From NCBI GenBank assembly GCA_914767715.1, contig OU612065.1, positions 25,356,001 to 25,420,000 on the forward strand: 64,000 nt of DNA. The letters are read 5' to 3'. The translations under genes were made by a program, and so were the position numbers. The DNA comes from Membranipora membranacea. Its lineage: Eukaryota > Bryozoa > Gymnolaemata > Cheilostomatida > Membraniporidae. Below are positions 50,576 to 62,500 of the stretch, in pieces. The notes under the pieces were generated by a model that saw only the letters and a program-made list of their open reading frames with translations, made no database searches and was not told the DNA's origin. Positions within the stretch are counted from its first letter, which is position 1; every line of letters starts with the position of its first letter.

Positions 50576-52203
50576 GTAAAAAGGAAAAGAAGTAGATAGA
50601 TCAGGGAGTCGGTCTCTTCTTCACACTGCCCTTTGCACTCAGTTTCTTCTACCTATCTTTCTATATTATATACAATTGATAGTATGTAACTATCTAATCT
50701 ATATATATACTTTTCATTTCCTGTCAATCCTATATGTCTATTGTCGAACAAGACTTAGCCTTTTTAATTGATATGTACCTAGATGAAGGTTGTTAGTTGC
50801 CATTTTTTAGCTCTGATGTTTGCCAATAATCAGACTCATCAGAGGCAACCCTTGGTTAGGACTGTTGGTGGCTCTTGTTTGATGTGTTCTGTCCTAATAA
50901 AGACCAAAATCCTTGCTTGCCAGATTAAAAAATACCCCCTTCACCATGACTGCTCTCCGCACGCTGACATTTACCTGCTGATCTAGTGGTCTGGCATGGT
51001 ATTTGTTCATTTGATACATTTCCAGCCTTACCGGATTTGCCCCAAACTCAACGTTTGCTACATGGGCCTTCAGCACCGATGCAAATATAAGGCAGGAAGA
51101 GACTTGATATAAATTCTGATATCTCAATCGCTGTCTTAGACTTAAAGCAGGGCCTACTATGGTGGTGCATACTAAATACGACCCTGTTCATGCCAGTAAT
51201 CCTTAGCTCTGCATAATTTTGAATGATACCCTCAGTTTCATAGTTTTGTAGCCAGCATGCAATATCAATGTGGTGCCAACAAAAGCTGTTGGCAATTTGT
51301 TTTAACCTATGTATGATTTGATTGAGAACCAGAGTTGCAGTTATTCGATTCCCTGTGCTGAGCGGCTCTTGCGGCCGCTCTGACCTCTTCTATTAGGGTT
51401 TGGTTGGCTGCTAATATTCGGACAAAAAGTTCATAAACATGTTCGTATGAGGTATATAACTGTAATTATTGTTCATTGTTTGTTATCTAAGGAGTGATTG
51501 AAGTGCCAGCGCAGACCCTTAGAACATGGTGCCTCGTATGAACCTGTATTGATATCAGCTTTGGGGGTTTGTCAGCCCTAGTGGGATTTTGCACTTCAAC
51601 TTCAGCATAGAAGACAGGTCAAATATGTTGTCACCTCCCATGATATGCACTAGGTTGTAAGGGTGTATCAAACTAGGCTACCATGCTAAAGATTGTCCGC
51701 CAAATAAAATAGTGTATTATAAAGATGATATTTGGATTTCTTAGTCTTAGCCAGTTCTCACACTTTTTATGTGATGAAAATTCCTTAAAAACATTATAGA
51801 TGCATTGTTCCACTGAAAAAATATAACTGTTAAGATGTTCAAACGAAGACAAACAATCCACCTTACTCCGTACTGATGTCTCTGTGTGTGCAAACTACGC
51901 ATCAATAAGAAATCAAACATAACTGCAGATCAGCTTATTTATAAAACATTGACAAAGTGTAGGATTAGTTAGAAATAAGGCTTTGTTTGTCAATGTTCTA
52001 TTTACTTGGTGTCAGGTTGCCCTTTTGATGTAAAGTGATGTAAAGGATAGTTTCAGTAATATGATGGCTACAGTGATGAGTGTCTGTGTATTATTTTAGT
52101 AAGACGCACATATTGGATATCTAGGAGAGCAGAGTTGTAGTTCATCTCTGCCTGCTAGTATTACCGAAATGTGAAATCAGATGATAAGTATTGAGCAGTG
52201 GAG

Positions 52204-55200
52204 ATGAGCACTCTGGCTATGGAAGCTCAGACTGGAGGTCATCAACCACCTTCAACAGGTACTTATTAATTGAGAAATTTTATTTTACTTTTTTATTGAG
52301 GGTTACTAAAATTTGTAAGCAAATTATCATTACTCGTTGACCTCACACACATACATATAGGAAAACTGACTGGAATAAAAACAAAAACATGCAGATGTAG
52401 GGTGGTACAAACTACATAGTATGTAGGATAATGAAAGCATGGTATCATAAATGCAACTGACTCTGTATCCATGTGTAAAACTCTCATGATAATTCCACTA
52501 AGCGTACAAAGGTCTGCATTTCTCAATGATGGGTCTATTTGTAGAAGTCAAAGAGTTAGATAATCTGTGCATTTTTATCATTATGTTCTATTGTAGGTAT
52601 TGGATTTCCAGAAGATCGTATGCCATATGTGCTGTCTGATGATGTTGACCGATCACAATCACCTGTGAGTTTATAAACTTCAAACTTCCAATTTCTGTGC
52701 GAATAACTTTAATATATAATAATTAATATTATTATAATAATATTTTTGCTTTTATATCTTTTTTTTATCTTTTTCTCATAATCTTTACTGACTTTTATTT
52801 TTCTGAATGACAAAGAGCTTTACTGATCCGCTATTTTATAGGATGATGATGATGAGATGGGGAGCGGCTCGCCATCACTAGAAAACTGTACATTGACCTC
52901 CCAATCTCTCACATCGGTGGAATGTCAGCCTTTAGACTCTTATTCTATGAGAAGCAGCGGCAAACATGTATCACAAAACCTGGTCGATCACTCTGAGAGT
53001 CTTCAAAGTGTTGCAACGAATGAAACTGAGGCAAATGATAATTCACAAAGCCCGGGATTAGATCAGCTTGAACCTACATTACAGACAGTGGAGCAGCCTA
53101 TGTTACACCCCATGCCTATGATGTATAGTGCTGCACAGATACCGGCTAACCTTCCGAATCAGCCTATGATATTACTTCAACAGCCTCCTAATGCGGCACC
53201 AGTGGTATGCGAGGATCATTTCAATGCCTCCACAGTAACACTGCATCATTCATAATAATAATGATAATATTGAAATGTAGCCTGTCTTGACAAGCTTTGT
53301 TGCTGGTTGGTTGGTAGCTTGTCAAGACAGGCTACAATTCAATATTATCGTTATTATGAATGTGTTATTGTCGAGTCAACGAACTGATAGCAGCCCAAAT
53401 TGTTAACTTATTATTCCTTGCTGCAGAAAAAAAGCTTTGTCAGAGATCCTATTCCCGAATTTTACACTGCTTTATATCTTGGAAATCGGAAGGCATAAGT
53501 CAAATTGGAAGCCTAAATGAATAGTGTTTCGAGTTAAATAATAGCGATATTTTAGTTCCAAAAGTCTCTTTCTAATCTAAAGACCCCATAGCTTCAATAA
53601 TCAATCATATTATTCAATAAATAGTAATTATCTCAGTGCACAATTCAATAGAAGTATGTTTTTACCTTACTTGGAACCTGACAAGGAACGAGTCCATTGC
53701 CCAGTTGACAAAAAATAATCTCATGGATGGGAAAACCAAAATGTAAGAAATCTCCTTCTGATTTTAGGTGCATTGCGGAGGCATCCAATTGACACAACAA
53801 GATCTCTTACAAATTCAGCAGCAGTTACAGCAGAAGCTTCTTAGTCAGCCGGTCACCACTGCTGCTCCTGTACAAGTAAACATTCCTCCTCAGCAGTATG
53901 TAATACTCGGCTCTCTCAATCCTAACGCACAACAGTTCATTGTACCAGCCCCTGCAAATCAGGTAAAATATCACATGGATGGGCGCTGTCTGAAGTTTGA
54001 ACTTCTATTCGGTCAGACTTCTTGTCCTGTGATGGATATTCCGATTTTTTAGACGACATTCATGTTTTAATAAGCCTTTAAAACTCATAACATCATAATC
54101 CAAACTGTTACAAAGACCCCAGGAGAGAGATACTGGTGCCGGGAACTGGAACAATCAACCTTGAAAGCTCCCCCAAGGGGTTTGTCTCTCCTGGGGCATT
54201 TATAACAGTTTAGATTATAATAATAGTGGAAGTATAAAACAACCCTGTCATCTGTAGAAGTCGTTATTATGACACCTGATTATGTATGCTGCAACAAGCT
54301 TGTGTCCATTCCTTCACATATATTGTGTAAAAATCCAAACAATATATTCTCATGCTGATTTAAATCCCTTATTGCGTAATAAAAAATATTGAACAAATAC
54401 AGTAACATCATATATCAGTTTTATATATTTCAGGCTTTCCCTCAGGTTACAGCCACCCCTGCGATGATTCCTGTTTTACAACCCATGACCAGCTTGTCTA
54501 CCACAACCCAATCACAGTCCGAAGTAACTACTCAGCGATTACCTACTGTCACCTCAACAGGGGAGACAAACCCAACGAAACCAACATCGAAACTTACTAA
54601 AGCCCCTCCCAAGACTTCAATGCAGTACCCACTGGTAGGTTATATCCATAGAGTTATTATATATAACAAAGTATAATGTATATAATAACTCTATGGTTAT
54701 ATTATTGAGATGATAGTATCTTCAAGAGCATACAACAATTAATCTTAATGTATGTGAACATTAAATCATAAAATATTAATATATTTATAGCCACTACACC
54801 TGCTGAGTGCATGGGGCTTGTCCTCAATATGATTAAGTAGCATGCAATATGTAATATTCTACGCTCTCTGGTGGAAATAGAATGTACTATTGCAATGAAT
54901 AACGACACATATCAAAATTATGAGATTTTAATTCATTGTAGCCGGAAGAAATGGTTGAGTTGGAAGAGTTAGAGAGGTTTGCAAAACATTTCAAGTTACG
55001 TCGAGTAGAGTTGGGTAAGTTATCACATTTGAGTTTTAATAGATGAATACTGCCCTTATTGCGTGTTATTTCTCAAGTGATATATTGGGCTACATTATTC
55101 ACTATGAAACACCTTGGTTAACAATCTGATTCTAAGGCACAACATTAAGACATATAGACCTCACTGTGATATTCATGATGTCTATTTTTTTTACAGGATT

Positions 55201-55864
55201 CACTCAAGGTGATGTAGGGACAGCTATAGGCAAGTCGTTTCCTACGGACTTCAGTCAAACAACAATCTCTAGGTTTGAAGCTTTAAATCTCAGCTATAAG
55301 AACATGTGTAAAATCAAGCCTTATCTTCAACGGTGGCTGGATGACCACGAAAATAGAGTTCTAGTCTCAAATACATTTGCTGGTCGCATGTCGCCTGAAC
55401 CATTACCACCAGGCTGCAAGAGACGAAAGAAGCGGACCACAATCGAAGATCATATGAGAGATTTACTGGAGATAAGCTTTCAAATGAATCCTAAACCTAA
55501 CACAGATGATTTAACTCGTATAGCCAATCAGCACAACCTTGACCGCGATGTGGTACGTGTCTGGTTCTGTAATCGCCGGCAGCGCGAAAAGAGATTGCAA
55601 TTAATCACAGCTACTCAGAGACAGCTGATTGAAGCTAGTACCAGATATCCAGTAATTGTTACTATACCAGATGAAACTGTAGAATCTCACCCTGACAATT
55701 TAGGTAAAGTTAGCGATGGGGCAGCGACAGAGGCTGTGCAGCTGACCGCTGAGCAGGAAGCGGAGAACGAGCAGGCTCATGCGGCTCTTAGCGCAGCTAT
55801 GATGAGCCAGCAGGGAGCTTCATTACGAGGCTACGCTCAATCACTAGTATTTCATAATGGCTGA
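52204..55864 (+). CDS. POU homeobox transcription factor, Oct/POU2F-like
   Basis: Nuclear factor binding octamer-type DNA through two linked domains. Seven coding exons: 52204-52258, 52597-52664, 52842-53204, 53768-53962, 54434-54634, 54942-55014, 55197-55864; 540 residues. Residues 1-294 are rich in Gln, Pro, Ser and Thr; [15 protein letters not shown] and [20 protein letters not shown] recall the Gln-rich N-terminus of Oct-1. The POU-specific domain (about 298-370) has [22 protein letters not shown] and [15 protein letters not shown], with the DNA-contact glutamines in TQ and SQTT. After a short linker comes the homeodomain (about 393-452), KRRKKRTTI through [15 protein letters not shown], with the POU-type Cys at position 50. 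The POU-specific part is class II-like, the homeodomain is divergent and partly class I-like. One intron splits the POU-specific domain; none interrupts the homeodomain. A rather long Glu/Ala-rich C-terminus follows. The first exon could be preceded by untranslated exons. Confidence 0.92.
53247..53362. mobile_element. Large palindrome containing copy 3 of the TAGCCTGTC family
   Basis: The core 53278-53334 is a nearly perfect hairpin (TAGCCTGTCTTGACAAGC / GCTTGTCAAGACAGGCTA) around a short T/G-rich loop. The 30 or so bases on each side are also inverted (CATTCATAATAATAATGATA ... ending TATGAATG), so the whole 116 bp can fold as one stem. It begins 43 bases after the donor of POU exon 3. Confidence 0.8.
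54095..54218. mobile_element. 124-bp MITE with 34-bp terminal inverted repeats
   Basis: Arms 54095-54128 (ATAATCCAAACTGTTACAAA, continuing to CCCCAGGAGAGA) and 54185-54218 are inverted repeats with a few mismatches, around an internal spacer of about 56 bases. Copy number elsewhere cannot be judged from this window. It lies in the POU intron between 53962 and 54434. Confidence 0.7.
54646..54696. repeat. AT-rich hairpin next to a POU splice donor
   Basis: CCATAGAGTTATTATATATA (54646-54665) pairs with TATATAATAACTCTATGG (54679-54696) over about 18 bases. It starts 12 bases after exon 54434-54634 ends. Confidence 0.7.
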
Positions 55865-56523
55865 TTCAATGTTGTGAGTTGCTGCTTATCTAGACCAATT
55901 TTGACAATATTTTCTTGAAAACTTTACTGATGGGACAAATAACTAAAATTGGGGTATCCTACAGGATGAGGCATGATATGAATTTGCTGCGAATGGAATG
56001 ATAACTCCCTAGCAGTCAGCCTGGTCAGCTCTCAACTGTGGATATTCCAGTTTTATATTTTCCAAGACAATCTCAGTCTTTTGATTACGATTAATTGTTA
56101 TTGTAATGTCACGTTAGTTTGATACCTGCTATGCTAGTCAAGTCTATCTATTCTATCTATATTTCACTGTGATAATTGGAAGAATTCACCAATCTTCAAT
56201 ACTTACACCTTTGTTGTTCAACTACTGACAAGTTTCTCATCACTTTCATCCAACAGTATTATACATACAAGTCAATGTAATATAATGGAAAGGACAATTT
56301 AATATTTAGAAAATTTTTAATTCACTGTACATCAGAAATATTTTACAATATTCACAAAATAGTTATAAACCATTCATTTGCCGATATATGTATATGTAGG
56401 GTTTTTGTAAAACTGTCATTTAATGATGGCTGGCATAGTGACTAAAATCATTGGAAAACTGAGCAAAAGCATAAAAGCTGTTGGTACACGACTGTTGATA
56501 TCACAATGTATAATTATACCACG
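55865..56523. other. 3'-to-3' intergenic region between POU and DIDO-like genes
   Basis: Only 659 bp between two convergent stop codons, so the two 3' UTRs are close or may overlap. AT-rich. A minus-strand ATTAAA variant near 56321 could serve the DIDO-like gene. No other feature seen. Confidence 0.6.
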
Positions 56524-59500
56524 TTAATAATCCCGTCGGTATCCACCCCTCTGTGAATTTCTGTCATACGGCTTCTGCCGGTTATCTTGATATGACCCTC
56601 TATTGTAGCCTTGCTGTCCATGAGGTCTACCATAGCCGCCTGGTCTATCATCCCGACCACCACGGTCCTGCCAGCCCCTTCTATCGTTGGGTCCCTGTTG
56701 TGAATGTCGATAATCAACATCGTCCCTCTGCCTGTTGTAGTTTGCTCCGCCTCTATTATTTTGAAATTCAGGTGGCCCTCTGTTATTTTGAAAATCCGGA
56801 CCCCCTCTGTTATTTTGAAAACCATGTCCGCCTCTGTTTGGTGCAAATGGTAGTCGCTGAGGGGATTGATAGCCTTGCTGTTGTTGAGGAATTGGGGGAT
56901 TAGGCTGATTCCTGTATCCACCCGGTGGCCCATACCCAGCACCTGGAGAAGGCTGATTTGGCATTTGAACTCCAATGGGTGGCTGATTGGTTGGAGGGGG
57001 CAGATAAGGTCTATTTATAGGCTCTTCTTCATCTATCAATCGCTCATGATGAGCCTGCTGTGGTGGCCTATTTTTCGATCCAAAAGAGAATGAGATTTTA
57101 GGCCGTTCTGAGCTACTGTCTGCGTCCCTATGTCTAGGGTCGGATGTAGGTGGGGCTGGTTGTTCATTCAGTCTCGGGTCGCTAGAAGAACCCCTTCCTG
57201 ACATACTTGGAGGCATAGGAGGTGCATTCATGACTGTTGTTGTTTGTTTAGCAGCCATAGTTCGACGGAGGTAATCCATCATGTTAAGTGGTTTTACTTC
57301 TGGTTGTGAGTGTTCGACACTTCTCCCTGACATTATATCACTGATTCCCTGTGGTAGAGGTGGCACAGATTTGACCGACTCTGTCGCTGTGAGCTGAGCT
57401 CTTCCCTCCTCCAGTTCTCTCCTTGTCTTCTCTACTTGTTCTGTCAGAGCTTTCAGCGCCAACTGTTGCTCTGTCATTTCATGCTCCTATAATAAGACCA
57501 ACAATGATAAAGTTTCATCCAGCAGATTTTGGCAACCTGATTCATGACCCTATGGAATGTTAGTTATATACGATCGACCTGGAAAAGATCCGATCAAGCG
57601 AACTCAACTCTACAATCAAGTTGAAATAATACCCCAAGAAGGGAGACTATGGAATGCTAGTTATATGAGCATGACCTGACAGAGGATCAGATCAAGGACA
57701 TTCAACCCTACAATCAAGCTAAAAGTAATACCCAATGTAAGGAGTTTACAAACCTCTGGCATATCTTGCGGAGGAGGTGGTTGAGCTACTGGCTCTACAG
57801 GTGGTGATGGATTTTCGGACAATGGAGCACTTGGATCATAAGGTTCATCTGTATCACTCTCTTCCATATCATGCTGGCCAGGTGAATAAGGTGCAGCACC
57901 TGGGATGAATAACAAGCAAAATTTCATTTACCATCAGTGCCTCTCGAAAAAATAGCATAATTAAAACTTAGAGCTGTCCCACTAATGATGAAGATGGTTG
58001 AAATTAAATGATTGAACACAAAAGTAATATAATCTAGTCAAGCTGCAATGAGGAAAAAAATGTATTCGGAATTGTCTCCCCTTACAGAAAAAGCAGACAA
58101 CATACTCAATTCTGCCATCTTTATCGTTTGATGGGTTTTAATGTTGCATCAACAATAACAGCATCATATATACATGATTGGTATGTATTATAAATATAGT
58201 TACAATAATTCAGCAAGGGACAAGGAGAAGACATCAAGAGAAATTCCTACCAGGTGCATCCTCTGCGTTGAGAGTCTCAGCGTCAGCCAGACTATAAGCT
58301 GATACAATAGGGTCATAAGGCTCTTCGTCTTCATCCATAGCATCCTGATTAGATTCCTGAGAGCCGGGAGCTGATAGACTGACTAGAGGCTGGGTAGGGT
58401 CATATTCTTCAACTATGAAAAATAATATCATTGACATCAAAGCATACAAGATTAAGTGATTTTCTCATGACAATCATCACAGCCAAGCAGTACACTCTCA
58501 TTTCTGCAGATGAATACAAATACAATATGATACAAAGTTTGTCAATATTATTTTGTCATCATTTTGCATGTTCAGGCTACAGGTTGTTGAAGTGCTTAAC
58601 CAGATTTTTAGACAAGAGCTTGCACGGCAGCTTTACATGTCGCATGATTTTGTAGGACATTCCAAGTCATTTCTCAATCTTGAATCTGAACAGTAGTCAG
58701 ATGTATATAGCAACCACGAGCAGGAATGTAAATCATGTCTGTTGCATACAAATTGGTCATATCTCAAAGAAATTTGGCTGGCACATTTATCTACAAGTTT
58801 GAGAAATCACTTTCATTTTTGGATGTGCGTCTTACCTTGGGAATCTAAAAGACGTGCATCTTTTTCAGCAGAGGTGGAAAGCTTAGGTGTACTCTTAGGG
58901 GACAGGGTATGAGGTTCCCCGTCATCTATTCCTGGAGGTTCATAAGGCTCGTCCTCAGGCCTGACTCGAGGTTTCTTAATACCCGTCATATGAGGAGGTA
59001 TGGCTACAGCTGGTCTCTTCTGCTTAGTTCTGACTATCAATCCCACGAGCATGTTCGGCCGATTGTCATCTGCTATCACTGTTAACAGAAAGTCAGCAGC
59101 AATGCACCAAAAGCTCCTGGTCACACGTATATTGGTAATTGGAAAAAAACCATTGTGATATTGATAATGAAAATGTAGTGATTCTATGCTACATGGACAT
59201 CTTTAAACAGGTTAGTGACAGTTTATATAATTGCTGCAATTATGAGATACCACAGATTTGTGGAGTATCAATTGAATGAGGAATTAAATGAGGGATTATT
59301 CAGCTGCCAATCTTCATACATCACTTATCATAAGGGTGGTAGAAATGCAGGAGAGCATAATAACCAATCCAACTTCTTTGATCATACTATCTTTGTTGGT
59401 ATCCACTGACAGAGTGGGTCTCTGTGATAAAACCTGAATGATACGCCAAGCAACAATAACTTTGAGATTATATTTGATGCTCACCTTTATGCCTGTAAGG

Positions 59501-62500
59501 TTTGAGAGCAGCGGGCAGTGATTCGTCTCTAGGCAAAGGTATAACATACATATCCTTGATAATACTAGCTCCGTTACCGACGACTCCAAATCTTTTCTTC
59601 TCTGAGAGGTACTTAAAATAGTCCCTGTATCCAACTTTTTCCTCTTCGTTGACAGCAGAGAAACGCACCAATATAACCTCCTGAAATTGGCAACAACAAA
59701 ATACCAAGAGAGTTAAGTGTAAGTCATTGATTGGCCAGCTATTTCTGTCCAGATACATGTAGCTTGTTATGACTTTATCTCTCAAAGGCCAATAGTCATT
59801 GGTATCAAATATTGAGCAAAACATAAGTGGCTTATCAACACACCCTTGAGTTTGTTTTTCTTCCTCTCAGTTTTTACGCCAACCATTTAACCATGTATAA
59901 ATGGGAACACATCTCTGTCTTAGATATCTCGATCATCTCCATCTTAACTTAAATTTAATTCAACTAATTTCCAATTAATCACCATTGAATACTTCAAGTC
60001 CATCGTTCATTTCGATTCTAGGAAAGTGTTACGATATTTAAATGATATTAAAACTAAAGTGTTCGTCATCTAATCCATAAAAGAGATGATACAAACATAA
60101 TATACATGTATATACAAATACATACCCGTGTCATGGTGTGTTTAAGTTGATCGACGTACTCCCAGACTTGTGAAGGGTGTATCCTACCGACTACATGTAG
60201 GCAATCTGGTAAGTCCTGCACAAGACATGAAATTGCATTTTACAAAATTCAACTCGAATATTCGAAAGCTTTCACAGTGCAAACCATACAAGTTTTTGAA
60301 TATCTGATAATCTAAGGGACAGCCGGATGTCTGATAGACTATGGTAGAACCAGCATATTTTTAGCGTGGTAGTTCACTCACCACCACCTTATCACTTTCA
60401 TTTTATCTCCATCAATGTCTCCTTTCACATACTGTAAAGTTTCAAGAATGACGACCCATAGCTTTCGGAGATACAGACGGAAAAAAATGCTGCTGCACAC
60501 TATATAATGAGCACTCACCATTTTAAGCGATTCAGCGTTGCCATGTACTGCATGTGCTGTTGTGAAGAATTTAGCCACTTCTGGGACATCAATGAATCCT
60601 TTCCAGGCTGAAGGGGCTTTCTTTTTTGCAAGTGTTGGTGAGGCTATATGAAAGCAAGAATAAACCATAGAAGAATGCAATGAAAAATATTTGATGAGGC
60701 AGTCACTCTACAAAACTCATACACAAAATTATCTGTTTGATTATAGCGTGACCTTATTTATTTGTTCCATTCGGCGACATTCTGCAGCAGTTCACTTTAC
60801 TTTTATTGAAGAGTTTGTGAAGGTCTAACCAAGGAGTTAGAGACCACTCCTTGGTCTAACATTGTAGACAACCATGAGAGGCTAGCAAAGCACTGACTGA
60901 AGAGAAAACAGGGTTTATTGGTGAAATTTTTACAATATTTATGATCTTAGTATTTTCATCTGCTTATTGATCACTTTTGAAACTGGAGTTTACAGAAGTA
61001 GAAACTTACAGAGCCTCCTGCCAGGAGGAGAGTGAGGAGATCGTACGGTAGATGAGATCTCTTGATGAGGTGATCTCTCTCTGGCAGCTCGCGCTGCCGC
61101 CTCAGCAGCTGCCTCTAGTGCTGCCGCTTCTCTAGCTGCCACCTTCTGCTGCTCGTGTGAAACTCTCCGCTGCTCCAGCTTCTTCTCTATCAGCTTATCT
61201 TCCTCCGCGAATATTTTTATATCCTTCTCTAAATCCTTCATTTCCTGTCAATGGCAATGTTGATTCTTGTTACGGTAAAACATAGAAAAAAGGTGAGGTT
61301 TGAAAAGAACATTCATGATTGTGCGTATGTTCAGAGCTTATATATCTGCAGAGTTTCAGGCTTGTCCTTGATCAGTTGAGCTAGATGTGATTTAAGAAAT
61401 ATCATTGGGCAACAATTAAAATTTGTAAATCACTTGAACCAGTTTATCATGCTTCCACGCCAACATCTGGTATCAGTGGTATATAGTACATGAGGATTAA
61501 GCCAGAAACTGCAGTCAATTTATTGGATCAGCATAATTACAGCTAATTGCGTCCTAATTTAGGTGGGTGCTTAGTACTATTTCTTTCAAATGACACCTGA
61601 TAGGCTGATTTTGTGTTTTTTTTTCCAATATGTTTAGTACATTAATCCAGATAATGAGAGAATAGAAGCTTAGCATGTGGTAAGCCTTGGAATAATTAGT
61701 TTGAGGGACGAGCCAACCAAATTAGATAAAACCTGGTTGGAAACTGCACAAACAATCAGTGTAAGCAGGTGTGGTGGTAACAAAGTGGCAAACAATAGAA
61801 ACAAAGGGAGAGAAAAAGCTTGTACAAATGATGCAACATTGTCACACCAAATTAGCAATGATATATCACTCAATCAACAACCGAACTCACACTTTCTGTC
61901 ATCTAAAATCAAAATATGAAGAGGGAATTTAAAGAATGAGGAAGTACAATGTCAAGGCTGGCAAATGAGTCAGAGCTTTCAAGGCAAGGAGCGGTACTAA
62001 GGTTCATGGTTACACTTCACTGTTTATAAAGCCTGTTGACAGCAAATTATCCGTTGTCAATCATTTTTGATAGTTTATGTCACTTGAATTTTCTGTTTAG
62101 TACCACATTTAGATTTTTTAAACACTTTCAACCTTATTAGAAAGATCAGTAATGCATTTTTTCATCATTGTCTAAATCCTTGATCAATAAAGCCGTTATG
62201 ATGTTAGTACTATACATAAATCATCGTATTCTCAGGCTCGCACATACCTCGTCTATTTCCTCTTTAGTACTTTCACGTCTTATTCGTTTACTCGTGGTGC
62301 TCAACTTGATCTCATGTGCCACCTTCACCTTTGACCTCCGTTCTAGCTCCGCCCCTCGAGGGGCTGCTTGTTTTCCTGTACATATCTTACAATTGGAGTC
62401 AAACAAGTGAGCATCATGCTGAGATGTAGTGTCCAGACTTCCCATTATAGAGGATAAAACATCCACAGAGGTACTGGTAGTTGAAAGGTGGTGTCCAGCC

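Larger units (their letters stand above)
48830..52203. other. Intergenic region between the UGT and POU genes
   Basis: About 3.4 kb of mostly AT-rich DNA. It includes the UGT 3' UTR, one exon-like block (50376-50575, listed separately) and the POU promoter region towards 52200. A short CCAAGGAATTAACTCCTTG hairpin lies near 50262-50280. No other gene is visible. Confidence 0.6.

Noticed and set aside
56514-56975. 153-codon frame overlapping the DIDO-like last exon
   Set aside because: It is another frame of the same strand through the Gly/Arg/Asn repeat tract; repetitive DNA keeps alternative frames open. The 320-residue frame fits the family and the upstream splice phase.
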